A DNA stretch of 64,000 nt, taken from positions 1 through 64,000 of the forward strand of contig NZ_WQLA01000005.1 in the NCBI RefSeq assembly GCF_009755275.1, given 5' to 3'. Within the stretch, counting starts at the first letter, position 1; each line of letters starts with the position of its first letter. Source of the DNA: Mucilaginibacter aquatilis (GTDB lineage: Bacteria > Bacteroidota > Bacteroidia > Sphingobacteriales > Sphingobacteriaceae). The position numbers were made by a program, and so were the translations under genes. The notes beneath the pieces are model-generated. The model made no database searches and was not told where the DNA came from. It was given only the letters and a program-made list of their open reading frames with translations. Shown one piece after another: positions 19,497 through 28,729 of the stretch.

Positions 19497-21227
19497 TTAC
19501 GGAATTAACACTCCGCTACGGCCTAGTTTAGGTCTTATCTGATCCATATCTATCGGCCTGAATTCAACAGCGTCGAGCTGGAACTGCACTGCACAACCTG
19601 TACATGCTGTAGATGTAAAGGTTATAGTATGACGTGCGGTAGTTGGTACATTTACAATTCCAACTAACCTGCCAACGTGCGTTGGTGCTTTAGTAAAGCT
19701 TGCAATAGGCCACTCCGAATAGCTTTTGAAACCGCGCGATTCGGCTTGTGCTTCGGTTTCACCGTATATAAGCGCATCATTAGGGTTTAAGATGTTTGGT
19801 AAAGTAACGCCATCAAAAGATACAGGTATGCTTTGGCTGCCGGTGCCATACTTGTAATCAACCCATATTTTATAACGGCCTTTAACAATTACCGGAGTGG
19901 TGAAGGTAGCCTGTGATGTATTGCTTGCATTAGCTCCCGTTCTGAAACGCAAGCCTATGTTTACATAATCGTTACCGTAGTAATATTCTTCCGGACCCGG
20001 AGTAGCGGCGGTATTTTTATACTCCAAACGGTTGTTATCATTAGCAGGGCCTACTAGCACAACTTCGCTTAAGGATGCATAGTTAAAAATTTTGCTTTGA
20101 CCCGGAACGCGGTAAATACCCGAGCGTCTGATTTCGGGCTGGTTTGCCACGTCAAAATATACAGGTGTTGGGAACCGTACTTTGATTTTGTAGCTGCCCA
20201 GCGGGCGGTGTAACACACCGTTGTTGGCAGATACATCACTGTTATTACGGTCTAGTGCTATCCCCGGTTCCAGTATGCCATTAAAGGTATCATTGTTAAG
20301 CAATACAGTTTGACCGCTCAACTGACTGGTAGTAACTTCAAGCGGTGCAAGGGTTGCATGCGCGGTTGATGTGGCAATGTCAGAAAGGTACGCCAACTCG
20401 GGCCATACGCGGTAGGCGCAAAACAGCCAAAGGCTATCGGCATGATCTCTAGGGTTACCTTTTGTTGAATATTTGGCTTTTAAAGCATTGTAGTTGGCGA
20501 TGCCATTAGCATTGAACGCACTATCGGTTTCAGCAATAAGCGTTAAAAACTTGCGCGATGCATTGGTGTTGGCTGCGCTGGCAACGTTCAATGTATCATA
20601 AAAACCTGTCTCTTTTAAAGCAGTTGTAAATATGCTGTATTTTGGATTTTGCTCCAGTGTTTTTGCAAGTGTAAGCTCGGCCGGAAACAAAACATTATCA
20701 ACAACATGAATAAGGCCATTACCGGTTTTAATATTACCGGTTACAAAATTAGCCTGCTTGTTAATCACAACTGAAGTTACACCGTTTACACTGCGTGTAC
20801 CGGTAATAATGTACTGTCCTGATTGTGTTGGGGTACGCAGCTTTCCGTCTTTGAAAAAGCTTGAGTTCAACGTATCGGCCAGCATACTTACAGCAATTAT
20901 TTTTTTGGCGGTTGCTTCATCAAGGGCATCAACACTTGTTTTGTTGTTTGCTTTGAGATAAGCATTTACACCAGCGTTGTTTGATACGAACAAGGTGTAC
21001 GCACCATAAGCATCAAGGTAACCTGCGTAACCTGCCTTATCAATTATTTGCTTAAAAAGCGAATAGTCGGGGTTTTGACCAATGTACGTGTACATGTTTA
21101 CCGTACTGGTTGTGGTGTAGGTAAGCGCTTCGCGTTTACAACTGTTTAAACCAATAATCGTCATGAAGCCCAATACCAACAGTATTGCAGGCATTCCATC
21201 AAATATTCTTCTCATATCTGCTTTCAT
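19497..21227 (-). CDS. Fasciclin (FAS1) domain lipoprotein
   Basis: A 576-aa lipoprotein with a rather long signal (lipobox LNSC, Cys30); an internal ATG four codons later would also give a good signal. FAS1-like domain 1 runs from about residue 40 to 175 (YTLFVSNNAGVNAYL; NGLIHVVDNVLFPAE) and a divergent second one from about 180 to 350. Residues 350-576 form a beta-rich C-terminal part that resembles a jelly-roll ligand-binding module (GRYKIWVDYKYG; TFTSTACTGCAVQFQLDAVE). It lies 18 bp downstream of a SusD gene in the same run. Confidence 0.8.
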   Translation of the reverse strand: MKADMRRIFDGMPAILLVLGFMTIIGLNSCKREALTYTTTSTVNMYTYIGQNPDYSLFKQIIDKAGYAGYLDAYGAYTLFVSNNAGVNAYLKANNKTSVDALDEATAKKIIAVSMLADTLNSSFFKDGKLRTPTQSGQYIITGTRSVNGVTSVVINKQANFVTGNIKTGNGLIHVVDNVLFPAELTLAKTLEQNPKYSIFTTALKETGFYDTLNVASAANTNASRKFLTLIAETDSAFNANGIANYNALKAKYSTKGNPRDHADSLWLFCAYRVWPELAYLSDIATSTAHATLAPLEVTTSQLSGQTVLLNNDTFNGILEPGIALDRNNSDVSANNGVLHRPLGSYKIKVRFPTPVYFDVANQPEIRRSGIYRVPGQSKIFNYASLSEVVLVGPANDNNRLEYKNTAATPGPEEYYYGNDYVNIGLRFRTGANASNTSQATFTTPVIVKGRYKIWVDYKYGTGSQSIPVSFDGVTLPNILNPNDALIYGETEAQAESRGFKSYSEWPIASFTKAPTHVGRLVGIVNVPTTARHTITFTSTACTGCAVQFQLDAVEFRPIDMDQIRPKLGRSGVLIP

Positions 21228-21244
21228 TTTTTTAAGTGCAAAAA

Positions 21245-22726
21245 CTATTTATAGAAAGGGTTTTGGATTAGATTAGGGTTGGTTTGTAATTCGTACTGGT
21301 TAATTGGCAGGTAATGGTTGTTTTTATCACGCAGCTTATTCAACGCAGCCTGCTGAGCATCAGGAGGTATTACTTTAACAACAGCGCTAAGTAGTACGTC
21401 TATCCGGGCATAGTTGTTGCGCTTTGCGTGGCGCAGCAGGTCGTACCAGCGTTTACCTTCGTAGGCAAGCTCCAGGGCACGCTCCTGTAATACATAATCA
21501 TTAAGGCCGTTAACGTCAGTAGCCGATGGCACTAAAGGAGATGATTTAGTTAATGCCCGGCCGCGGGTGCGTATCTGGCTAACAATGTCCAGTGTTTCCT
21601 GACCGCGGTTGCTGTTGGCGCACGCTTCTGCTTTCATCAGCAATACATCAGCATAGCGGTAAAAAATCCAGTGAGCAAACGAGTTATCAAGAGAACGTAC
21701 AGTGTTAGGTGAAAGACCTATATACTTATAAATATACTGGTCACTCTGGCGTACAGATGCATCAATTCCTCTTACATCCTTGATATTGATTGGGTCCACA
21801 TCATCCTGTCCCCAAAAGTTTTCAATAATATCCTGCGGTGCTCTAAAACGCAACGGGATATTAAACATAGTGTAAAAAGGATTAAGGAACTGGTTATCAA
21901 ACTGCAGTTCAAAAATACTCTCGGTTGAGTTACCGGCAACAAACAGGTTGTTGAACCAAGCTACGTCGGGTACCATCGCAAACCGGCCCGAGGTAATAAT
22001 TTTGTCACAGGCGGTTATACAATCAGCATAACGCTCCATCCATAAATACACATCGGCCTGCAGCGCGTTAATGCTGAATTTAGTAACACGGCCTTTGTCA
22101 GACGCCACAACACCATAGCTTGATACGGCGTAACCTTCGGCAGTTTGCAAATCGGCTACAACACGGTTAAGCACTTCAGCCTGTGTGTTTTTAGGCACCT
22201 GGGCAATATCACTGTCAGATGCAGTTGCGCTTAACTTAAGCGGAACGTCACCAAAAGTACGGGCCAGATAAAAATACATTATAGAACGTATGGTAAGCGC
22301 CTCGGCCAGGTAAGAGTTTAACTGCTCGCGGGTAAGCGTATTATCACGCTCTATAACGGCGGGTGCAAAATCAAGCACTGTATTACACAAGTTAATAACC
22401 TGGTAAAACGCGGCCCAGCTGGTTATGCGGTTTGTGGCCAGTATGTTGTTGTTTACCACGTTAATATCATCCTGCAAGGAGTTTAAACCCGGTATAACCA
22501 TATCGGCACGCAGCTCTCCCCAAATAAAGAAGTTTGCTGTTGTACCTCCCATGCTGGTGTACAAGGCTACCACCGCCGATGAAAGCTGCTCCTTGGTTTG
22601 CCAGAATTTATCACGCGTTACCCCATCCTGCGGTCTCAGCTCCAGGAACTTATTGCAGGAGGTAGTTGTTGCCAGCACCGCCATTGAGGTAAGTATAATT
22701 GCTTTATAAAATGTTTTTTTAAACAT
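21245..22726 (-). CDS. SusD/RagB family nutrient-binding outer membrane lipoprotein
   Basis: A 493-aa SusD, partner of the SusC gene 15-20 bp upstream. The frame is open one codon further (GTG at 22729), but ATG at 22726 is chosen because it begins the lipoprotein signal (lipobox TTSC). The family opening is FLELRPQDGVTRDKFW, and the C-terminal hallmark is VLQERALELAYEGKRWYDLLR. Unlike the 591-aa paralogue at the end of the run, it is close to the usual SusD length. Confidence 0.9.
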   Translation of the reverse strand: MFKKTFYKAIILTSMAVLATTTSCNKFLELRPQDGVTRDKFWQTKEQLSSAVVALYTSMGGTTANFFIWGELRADMVIPGLNSLQDDINVVNNNILATNRITSWAAFYQVINLCNTVLDFAPAVIERDNTLTREQLNSYLAEALTIRSIMYFYLARTFGDVPLKLSATASDSDIAQVPKNTQAEVLNRVVADLQTAEGYAVSSYGVVASDKGRVTKFSINALQADVYLWMERYADCITACDKIITSGRFAMVPDVAWFNNLFVAGNSTESIFELQFDNQFLNPFYTMFNIPLRFRAPQDIIENFWGQDDVDPINIKDVRGIDASVRQSDQYIYKYIGLSPNTVRSLDNSFAHWIFYRYADVLLMKAEACANSNRGQETLDIVSQIRTRGRALTKSSPLVPSATDVNGLNDYVLQERALELAYEGKRWYDLLRHAKRNNYARIDVLLSAVVKVIPPDAQQAALNKLRDKNNHYLPINQYELQTNPNLIQNPFYK

Positions 22727-22743
22727 CACGGTATAGTTTATAA

Positions 22744-25700
22744 TTAAAATGATGCGGTTAAACCTAAGGTGTATAATTTAAGTGGCGGTGTAGCACTATT
22801 ATCAGTAGCTAACTGGAATATGCCATTACCCTTCATTGATACTTCCGGATCCTGACCTGTGTAACGTGTGAACGTCAACAGGTTTTCGGCCGTTACGTAA
22901 GCACTCAGGTTTTTAGCTTTAAGGCGGCTTGCAACCTTTTTGTTAAAGGTGTAGCGCGCTGTAATTGACCTGAAACGCAGGAACGTTCCACTTTCAACAT
23001 AGCGCGATGAGCCAAGCCAGTTGTAACCGTTATTGTAAAGCGCGCGCGGCATATCTGTTTCATCGCCGGCTGTACGCCATCTTCTTAGCGTGGCTGTACT
23101 TTGGTTATTAAATGAGTACATGTTTGTTGTAATCATTTTTGTACTGTTTATAACTTGGCCGCCTGTACGGAATGAGAAGAAGGCGTTTAGTTTAAGGTTA
23201 CCTTTAAAGGTAATGCTAGGGCCAAAACCACCTGTAAATTTAGGGTTGCCGTTACCCAGATACACTACGTCCTGATAGTTAATGTTACCATCGTGATTAA
23301 CGTCTTCATACATGGCATCACCTGGCTGGAAAAGGTAATCGGTTGCAGGATAGTTAAAGCGCATTTGAACCGGCGTGCCCGAAGGGCTTACAATTTGATT
23401 GCCGTTACCATCGCGGGCAATGGTTGCATCTTTATCTTTATAAACACCTGCGTATTTGTAGCCATAGAATGAACCCAGCGGGTTGTTAACCTGCAACAGC
23501 TGCAGGTACTGACCGTTTAATGAAACGTTACCCGAAGATGTTTGGTAGTATGGCGATATAGCTTTAACTGTGTTTAAGTTTTGCGCAATGTTGAAATTGA
23601 ATTCAACCATCCAATTTTTGGTTTTAAGCGGCGTGGCAAATATGCTAAGCTCATAACCTTTGTTTTCAAGCGTTCCTACGTTAAGCAGTACCCTGCTGTA
23701 ACCGTTAACAGTTGAAATATCAATACCCGGTTGTGCAAGCAAATCGCGGGTGGTGTTTTGATAAAAGCCCAAGTCAATGTTTAACCTGTTTTTAAACAAA
23801 ATAATGTTTAAGCCACCGTCAATACCGGTTAACTGCTCCCAGCGCAAATTATCAAGCTGTATATTGCTCGGGAACAAACCAGCCTGGCCAAGGTAGCTGC
23901 TGCCGGTGTTAACATAAGTATTGTAAAACAGGTAATCATACCTAGGTACACCACCGCTGCGGCCAATACCACCTCTAAAGCTTAACTCATCCAAAAAATT
24001 ATCAAACTTCTTCATGAATTTTTCGCCCGATAAACGGTAACGGAACGACGCCGATGGAAACAGTCCGTACCGTTTGCTTTCGCCAAACCTTGAGTTACCC
24101 TCGCCGCGCAGGGCAACGTTAACAATGTATCTGTCTAAAAACTTGTATTGTCCGTTAACCAATGCTGCCACCCAGCGGGTTTGGTTAATACCGGCATCAA
24201 CACCTAAACCAGCATTGGTTATACGTCCGGGTACCGACGGATCTTGTAAAAAAGGTGAAGCTGTACCTGCAATGGTTTGCGATTGTGTTACCGATTTTTG
24301 ATCACTGGTTTGAACGGAAAGTAAACCGGTGAAGGAATGCTTTTCGTTAATACGCGGTGTATAAATAAGGTTGGTTTTTGATACTACCGAGTAGGTATCA
24401 TAATCAGAACTGGCTGCACGGTTAACCGAAGTTTCGGTAAACGGACGGCCGGTTGCTATTTGAGGTAAAAAACGATCTTGCTTACCGTTGCTTATGTCAA
24501 ATACAATGTCGCCGTTAAGGTTAAGCACCTCAGGAATGATATTGTAAGTTAGGTTAAAGTGCGGGATAATACGATCGGTTACCAGCCTGTTTTTTGCCGA
24601 TAGCGCCATTGCCAGTGGGTTGTAAATTGGCACACCTGCCGCCGGGTTATAAGCGCCCTGAATATTGGCAGCCGGCGAAAAGTAGTTTGGAGTTAATACG
24701 CCGGCATCATTATATTCATAAATGCTCATGTTAGGCATTTTGATCATAGCTACGTTACGTACACCATCAGCTTCGTTACCATTGTTATCAACAGAGAAAG
24801 AATAATCGGTAACGTTGTGCGCATAAGATATGAAAGTGGTGAACCTTATTTTGCTCGATACCACATAATCGAGGTTTAAGCGGGTGTTTAAACGGCTGAA
24901 GCCGGTACCTACCGTGGTACCTGTTTGGCCATTGTAACCTACCGAAGCAAAGTAACGGGCTTTGTCGCCACCACCTGAAATAGATAGGTTATTATCAGTT
25001 AAATAACCTGTGCGGGTTATAGCTTTTACCCAATCAGTGTTTTGGCTGTAGTTATTGTAGTAGTAAGGGTCAAATGAATCGTTTGAAAATTCCTTAATGC
25101 TTGATGGCAGCGGTACGCCCGACACGTTCATGTACATTTCGGGAATAAAGGTTGAGTACTGATCGCCGCTAAGCAACGGAATGGTTGATGGCTGCTGTGA
25201 TAGTGTACCTTTAAAGGTATAGCTAATGCTTGGCGCACCTTTTTGACCGCGCTTGGTGTTAATAATTAACACACCGTTAGCAGCCTGAGCACCCCAAACA
25301 GCAGTTGCCGCTGCATCTTTCAATATCGATATATCTTTAATGTCTGACGGGGCAATACTCAACAGGTCGGCATATTGGTTTTGGTCGGCCGTACTGAAGT
25401 TAAAATTGGTTGGTACCGATGTTTGAAAAGGCACGTTATCAACCACAATAAGCGGATTAGTATTACCGTTAAGCGTTGCCGTACCACGAATTCTGATAGA
25501 CATACCAGCGCCCGGGTCGCCCGAATTCGATACGATATCTACTCCGGGTAAGCGGCCTTGTATAGCCTGGTCAATACTGGTTGCCTGTAGTTCCTCTACG
25601 TCTTTAGCATTAAGAGTAACGGTTGAGGTGGTTTGGTCGCGCTTATCAATAAGCAAACCGGTACCGTTGTTAACCGGCGGGCGCGCTGTAACCACAACAT

Positions 25701-26046
25701 CGGTTAAAGCACGTGCGTTTGATTCGAGCTGTACTACAAAGCTGCGGCGCGCACCAATTTCAAGTGTGCGGCTTTTATAGCCAATGGTTGATATTACAAT
25801 TTTGTGGGTTACATCAGTAACCTTCAATGCAAAGTTACCATCAATATCTGTAGCCTGGCCGCTAATGGTACGGCCATCCTTATCCTGCTCAACAACGGTT
25901 GCACCAATAACCGGCAGCTTATCGCGCGAGTCGGTAACCCGTCCTTTTATTAATATCCTTTCGGCTGTTTGCGCATGTACGTTTACAAAAGCAAATACGC
26001 ATAAGGCAAAAACCGTATAAAAAACAGTAGTATAAATTCTTCTCAT
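22744..26046 (-). CDS. SusC/RagA family TonB-dependent outer membrane transporter
   Basis: A 1100-aa TonB-dependent transporter with signal peptide (VHAQ end near residue 26), CarboxypepD_reg domain (about 30-115, KGRVTDSRDKLPVIGATV), the plug segment VVVTARPP near residue 120, and the SusC hallmark GTATLNGNTNPLIVVDNVP. The barrel ends in LGLTASF, with the terminal Phe expected for recognition by the BAM complex. It is the second gene of the seven-gene run and lies 15 bp after a large fasciclin gene. Confidence 0.93.
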   Translation of the reverse strand: MRRIYTTVFYTVFALCVFAFVNVHAQTAERILIKGRVTDSRDKLPVIGATVVEQDKDGRTISGQATDIDGNFALKVTDVTHKIVISTIGYKSRTLEIGARRSFVVQLESNARALTDVVVTARPPVNNGTGLLIDKRDQTTSTVTLNAKDVEELQATSIDQAIQGRLPGVDIVSNSGDPGAGMSIRIRGTATLNGNTNPLIVVDNVPFQTSVPTNFNFSTADQNQYADLLSIAPSDIKDISILKDAAATAVWGAQAANGVLIINTKRGQKGAPSISYTFKGTLSQQPSTIPLLSGDQYSTFIPEMYMNVSGVPLPSSIKEFSNDSFDPYYYNNYSQNTDWVKAITRTGYLTDNNLSISGGGDKARYFASVGYNGQTGTTVGTGFSRLNTRLNLDYVVSSKIRFTTFISYAHNVTDYSFSVDNNGNEADGVRNVAMIKMPNMSIYEYNDAGVLTPNYFSPAANIQGAYNPAAGVPIYNPLAMALSAKNRLVTDRIIPHFNLTYNIIPEVLNLNGDIVFDISNGKQDRFLPQIATGRPFTETSVNRAASSDYDTYSVVSKTNLIYTPRINEKHSFTGLLSVQTSDQKSVTQSQTIAGTASPFLQDPSVPGRITNAGLGVDAGINQTRWVAALVNGQYKFLDRYIVNVALRGEGNSRFGESKRYGLFPSASFRYRLSGEKFMKKFDNFLDELSFRGGIGRSGGVPRYDYLFYNTYVNTGSSYLGQAGLFPSNIQLDNLRWEQLTGIDGGLNIILFKNRLNIDLGFYQNTTRDLLAQPGIDISTVNGYSRVLLNVGTLENKGYELSIFATPLKTKNWMVEFNFNIAQNLNTVKAISPYYQTSSGNVSLNGQYLQLLQVNNPLGSFYGYKYAGVYKDKDATIARDGNGNQIVSPSGTPVQMRFNYPATDYLFQPGDAMYEDVNHDGNINYQDVVYLGNGNPKFTGGFGPSITFKGNLKLNAFFSFRTGGQVINSTKMITTNMYSFNNQSTATLRRWRTAGDETDMPRALYNNGYNWLGSSRYVESGTFLRFRSITARYTFNKKVASRLKAKNLSAYVTAENLLTFTRYTGQDPEVSMKGNGIFQLATDNSATPPLKLYTLGLTASF

Positions 26047-26061
26047 GAGTAAGGCCGGTGA

Positions 26062-28347
26062 TTAATAGATATATTTTAGGTAATTATTAATTTGATGGAA
26101 CAGGGTGCGTGTACCCAAATAGTTACTGGTTGCCGGAAAATAACTGCTATTGTTTGGCGATAAAACAGTTGCTGTTCTTCCGTAGCTATCCTGCACCCTT
26201 AAATTGTTAGGCTGGTTGAAAATGTTAATGTTAACTACATCACCATTAGCATTTTTAAGCAGGGTTGGCTGTGCCGTTCCGTTGGGAGATTTTTTACCAT
26301 CAGGCGCAATAGTAATACCTGTTAAAAAGTGATAGTAGATAAACCTGGCAACATTATCTTTTTCAACTGTTGACGTTGGTGTAAAATTAGGCACACCAGT
26401 TGCCACATTGCCCGGCAATACGCCATCTTTTACAGCCTGCACTATAGCCTCGTTGGTTGGTATAAATACGGTATAGTTGGCACCCAGCGTAAGACCAGTT
26501 AAGTCTTGCGTGTTGGCGTTGTAAATTGATGAACTTACCAGGTAACGATAGAAGTTATAGTAAGGAGAAGTAGCAGTTGCAGCATTTACCGCAATTTGCT
26601 GAGGCAACGTTTTTTGCGGGTAAGTAATGATGCCGTTATTACCTAAATAATAAACCTTGCCATTAACATAGTTTTTAGAACCAACAACGTTTAGTATGGT
26701 GTTGCTTTCAACCGTACCACCCGATGATACTGTGTTGTTATTCCAACGAATGTACTCACCGTTGTAAGTTTCAATAATACCACTACCTGATAAATCATTC
26801 AGCTCGTTGTTAGGCGTTGGCACAACGCTCAGCAATAGTATCCTTGTTAACATTTCACGTACACCTGTGGTAGTAGTGGTACCGTTTACGGTATAAGTAA
26901 AAGTATTGGTGGTTGAATTGTATGCGTAACCGGCGGCGTTAAGGGCTGCATCAGGCATCATAAATATGGTGTATTTAAGCCCGGGGTTAGTGATGGCAAT
27001 ACGCAGGCTTTGGTTAAGCAGCAACGTCATGATCGAATAATTTTTCGGATCCAGGTATGCCCTTGCATACACCGTACTGAATACGTTTGTTGCCTGTACT
27101 TTATTAGTACCGTAAAACACACCGTTACTGCAAAACTGCTTTTGTATAATATCGCCTGTTGAACTAAACCTTGCAGGCTCGTTTAGGTAGTTATTGGTTG
27201 ATGCAAATTTTGATGGCCAAACGGTTGTTTGAAACATGTGTGCATTCAGCAAATCAGAAATAATTCCTGGAGGAAGCGTATTTACCAATGCATCAATTTG
27301 TGCGTCGCTCAACGGAGCATCAGGTGATGATTTGAAATACTCTAATACAACATCATTCAAATATTTGTAAAGCGAAGTATTGTTAGGCGCAAATAAGCTA
27401 TAACCATCGCTTTGCGCATCATTATCCTGAATTTTAAGGAAGTTCTCGTTATTGGGAGAATAGGCTAAAAGGCTATTATAAAACTTAACGAAAACACTAT
27501 CGGGCTTACCGGTTAACAACCTGTAGCGCGCGTTTAAATCAGTGTTGCTTACATAAGCAACCATAAAGCGTTCAAGTATACGTTTGAACAAGCTGTACTG
27601 CGTGTTGCCTGCAAGCTGATTTTCGAGACTTGGCAGAGGCAAAACAACGCGGTCTATCTCATGAATAACGCCGTTTTCGGCAAGGATATTACGGTTAACA
27701 ACCTGTGCATCAACAACGTTAAATCCATTATAGGTGGCATTAGGGAAAAAGTACTTGTAATCGGCTTCGGTAATGCCGCGGGCAGCCATATAGGTTGAAT
27801 AAAAATAAGGTATGTGCTTATTATTATTATCACCAAATACATAAGCGGCGTTACGGTTGCTGCTTACCTGTACCCTTTTACCTCCATTTGGCAGCGTTTC
27901 GGTATAAAAGCCGTCATAATATGCTGTACGGCGCTTATAAGCCGAATTAGGAACCCAGCCTTGCGGCTGTGAACTTGACTGATAATCAGCAATATGATCG
28001 GTTTGGTAAGCGTTGTAAACCAGGCAGTAGGTTACAATTTTTCGCGCTGTAACAGAGTCAATCCTGTCAAGCGATGTATTATTCTCAGTAAAATATTTTT
28101 GAAAGGCAGCATCATTAGGCGCAAAAAACGTCCAGTAGCCTGATGCACTGAGCGTTTTCTTATAGCCCGATATGTCTATTACTGCCAGTAAGCTCTTAAA
28201 GTTACCCTTACTTTCGAGGGTTTGATAAATAGGTGGGCCAAGGTTTTCGGGGCGGCCATAATAATTGTCAAGAGCTTCCTTACGGCAGCTTGTAAACAAC
28301 CCTATTACGCATAAAAAAACGAATAATTTGTTCAATAGCTTATACAT
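26062..28347 (-). CDS. Large multi-fasciclin (FAS1) domain lipoprotein, first gene of the SusCD run
   Basis: A 761-aa lipoprotein, lipobox FTSC (Cys21 from the chosen start). The frame opens one codon earlier with GTG (28350), but ATG at 28347 is preferred. About four FAS1-like units can be seen: YWTFFAPNDAAFQKYF, then NGVIHEIDRVVLP ends unit 1; YSLFAPNNTSLYKYL opens unit 2; YTIFMMPDAALNAAG unit 3; YTVFIPTNEAIVQAV unit 4. It is the promoter-proximal gene of the run, so the operon leads with the ligand-binding protein rather than the transporter. Confidence 0.82.
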   Translation of the reverse strand: MYKLLNKLFVFLCVIGLFTSCRKEALDNYYGRPENLGPPIYQTLESKGNFKSLLAVIDISGYKKTLSASGYWTFFAPNDAAFQKYFTENNTSLDRIDSVTARKIVTYCLVYNAYQTDHIADYQSSSQPQGWVPNSAYKRRTAYYDGFYTETLPNGGKRVQVSSNRNAAYVFGDNNNKHIPYFYSTYMAARGITEADYKYFFPNATYNGFNVVDAQVVNRNILAENGVIHEIDRVVLPLPSLENQLAGNTQYSLFKRILERFMVAYVSNTDLNARYRLLTGKPDSVFVKFYNSLLAYSPNNENFLKIQDNDAQSDGYSLFAPNNTSLYKYLNDVVLEYFKSSPDAPLSDAQIDALVNTLPPGIISDLLNAHMFQTTVWPSKFASTNNYLNEPARFSSTGDIIQKQFCSNGVFYGTNKVQATNVFSTVYARAYLDPKNYSIMTLLLNQSLRIAITNPGLKYTIFMMPDAALNAAGYAYNSTTNTFTYTVNGTTTTTGVREMLTRILLLSVVPTPNNELNDLSGSGIIETYNGEYIRWNNNTVSSGGTVESNTILNVVGSKNYVNGKVYYLGNNGIITYPQKTLPQQIAVNAATATSPYYNFYRYLVSSSIYNANTQDLTGLTLGANYTVFIPTNEAIVQAVKDGVLPGNVATGVPNFTPTSTVEKDNVARFIYYHFLTGITIAPDGKKSPNGTAQPTLLKNANGDVVNINIFNQPNNLRVQDSYGRTATVLSPNNSSYFPATSNYLGTRTLFHQINNYLKYIY

Positions 28348-28729
28348 CACACTTATATATAAATATGTCAGGTTTTAAAAACGAGAAAACGGTTAAACGC
28401 CGCAAAGCTGCCTGAAAAGCAGCTACTTAATTATTAAGTGTCAATTTGACTAAATAAAGTTTGGGGTGCAGAAACCCAAAGGGGGTTAAAATGTAAAAGT
28501 TTACTCATACGTTGGTTTTAATTGGTTATTTATCTACAAAAGGAAGTATACAATATTAGCGGACATGTATACTATTTTATCAGGTAACTAAATTATTGAC
28601 TTATTGTAATCTAACCATCCTGCACTATCCTTATTTATAAATTTTTATTAATTCATATAATAATAAATGCCATAAATTGCAATATCAATAACCAATTAAC
28701 GGCTTCGTTAACATAAACCAAAACCCTGA
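28348..28729. other. Intergenic control region between the SusCD-fasciclin run and the MG2 protein gene
   Basis: No gene is visible in about 380 bp. It contains a hairpin and a palindrome close to the minus-strand run (listed separately) and a looser dyad, AGTATAC (28545-28551) and GTATACT (28567-28573), 15 bp apart. No clear TAnnTTTG box was found for either divergent gene. Confidence 0.5.
28406..28439. promoter_or_regulatory. Hairpin plus palindrome upstream of the SusCD-fasciclin run
   Basis: AGCTGC (28406-28411) pairs with GCAGCT (28419-28424) around a 7-nt loop. Immediately next to it is the perfect 15-mer palindrome ACTTAATTATTAAGT (28425-28439). Both lie 60-90 bp before the first start codon of the minus-strand run. 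The palindrome could be an operator and the hairpin an mRNA leader structure; neither role is shown by sequence alone. Confidence 0.35.
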
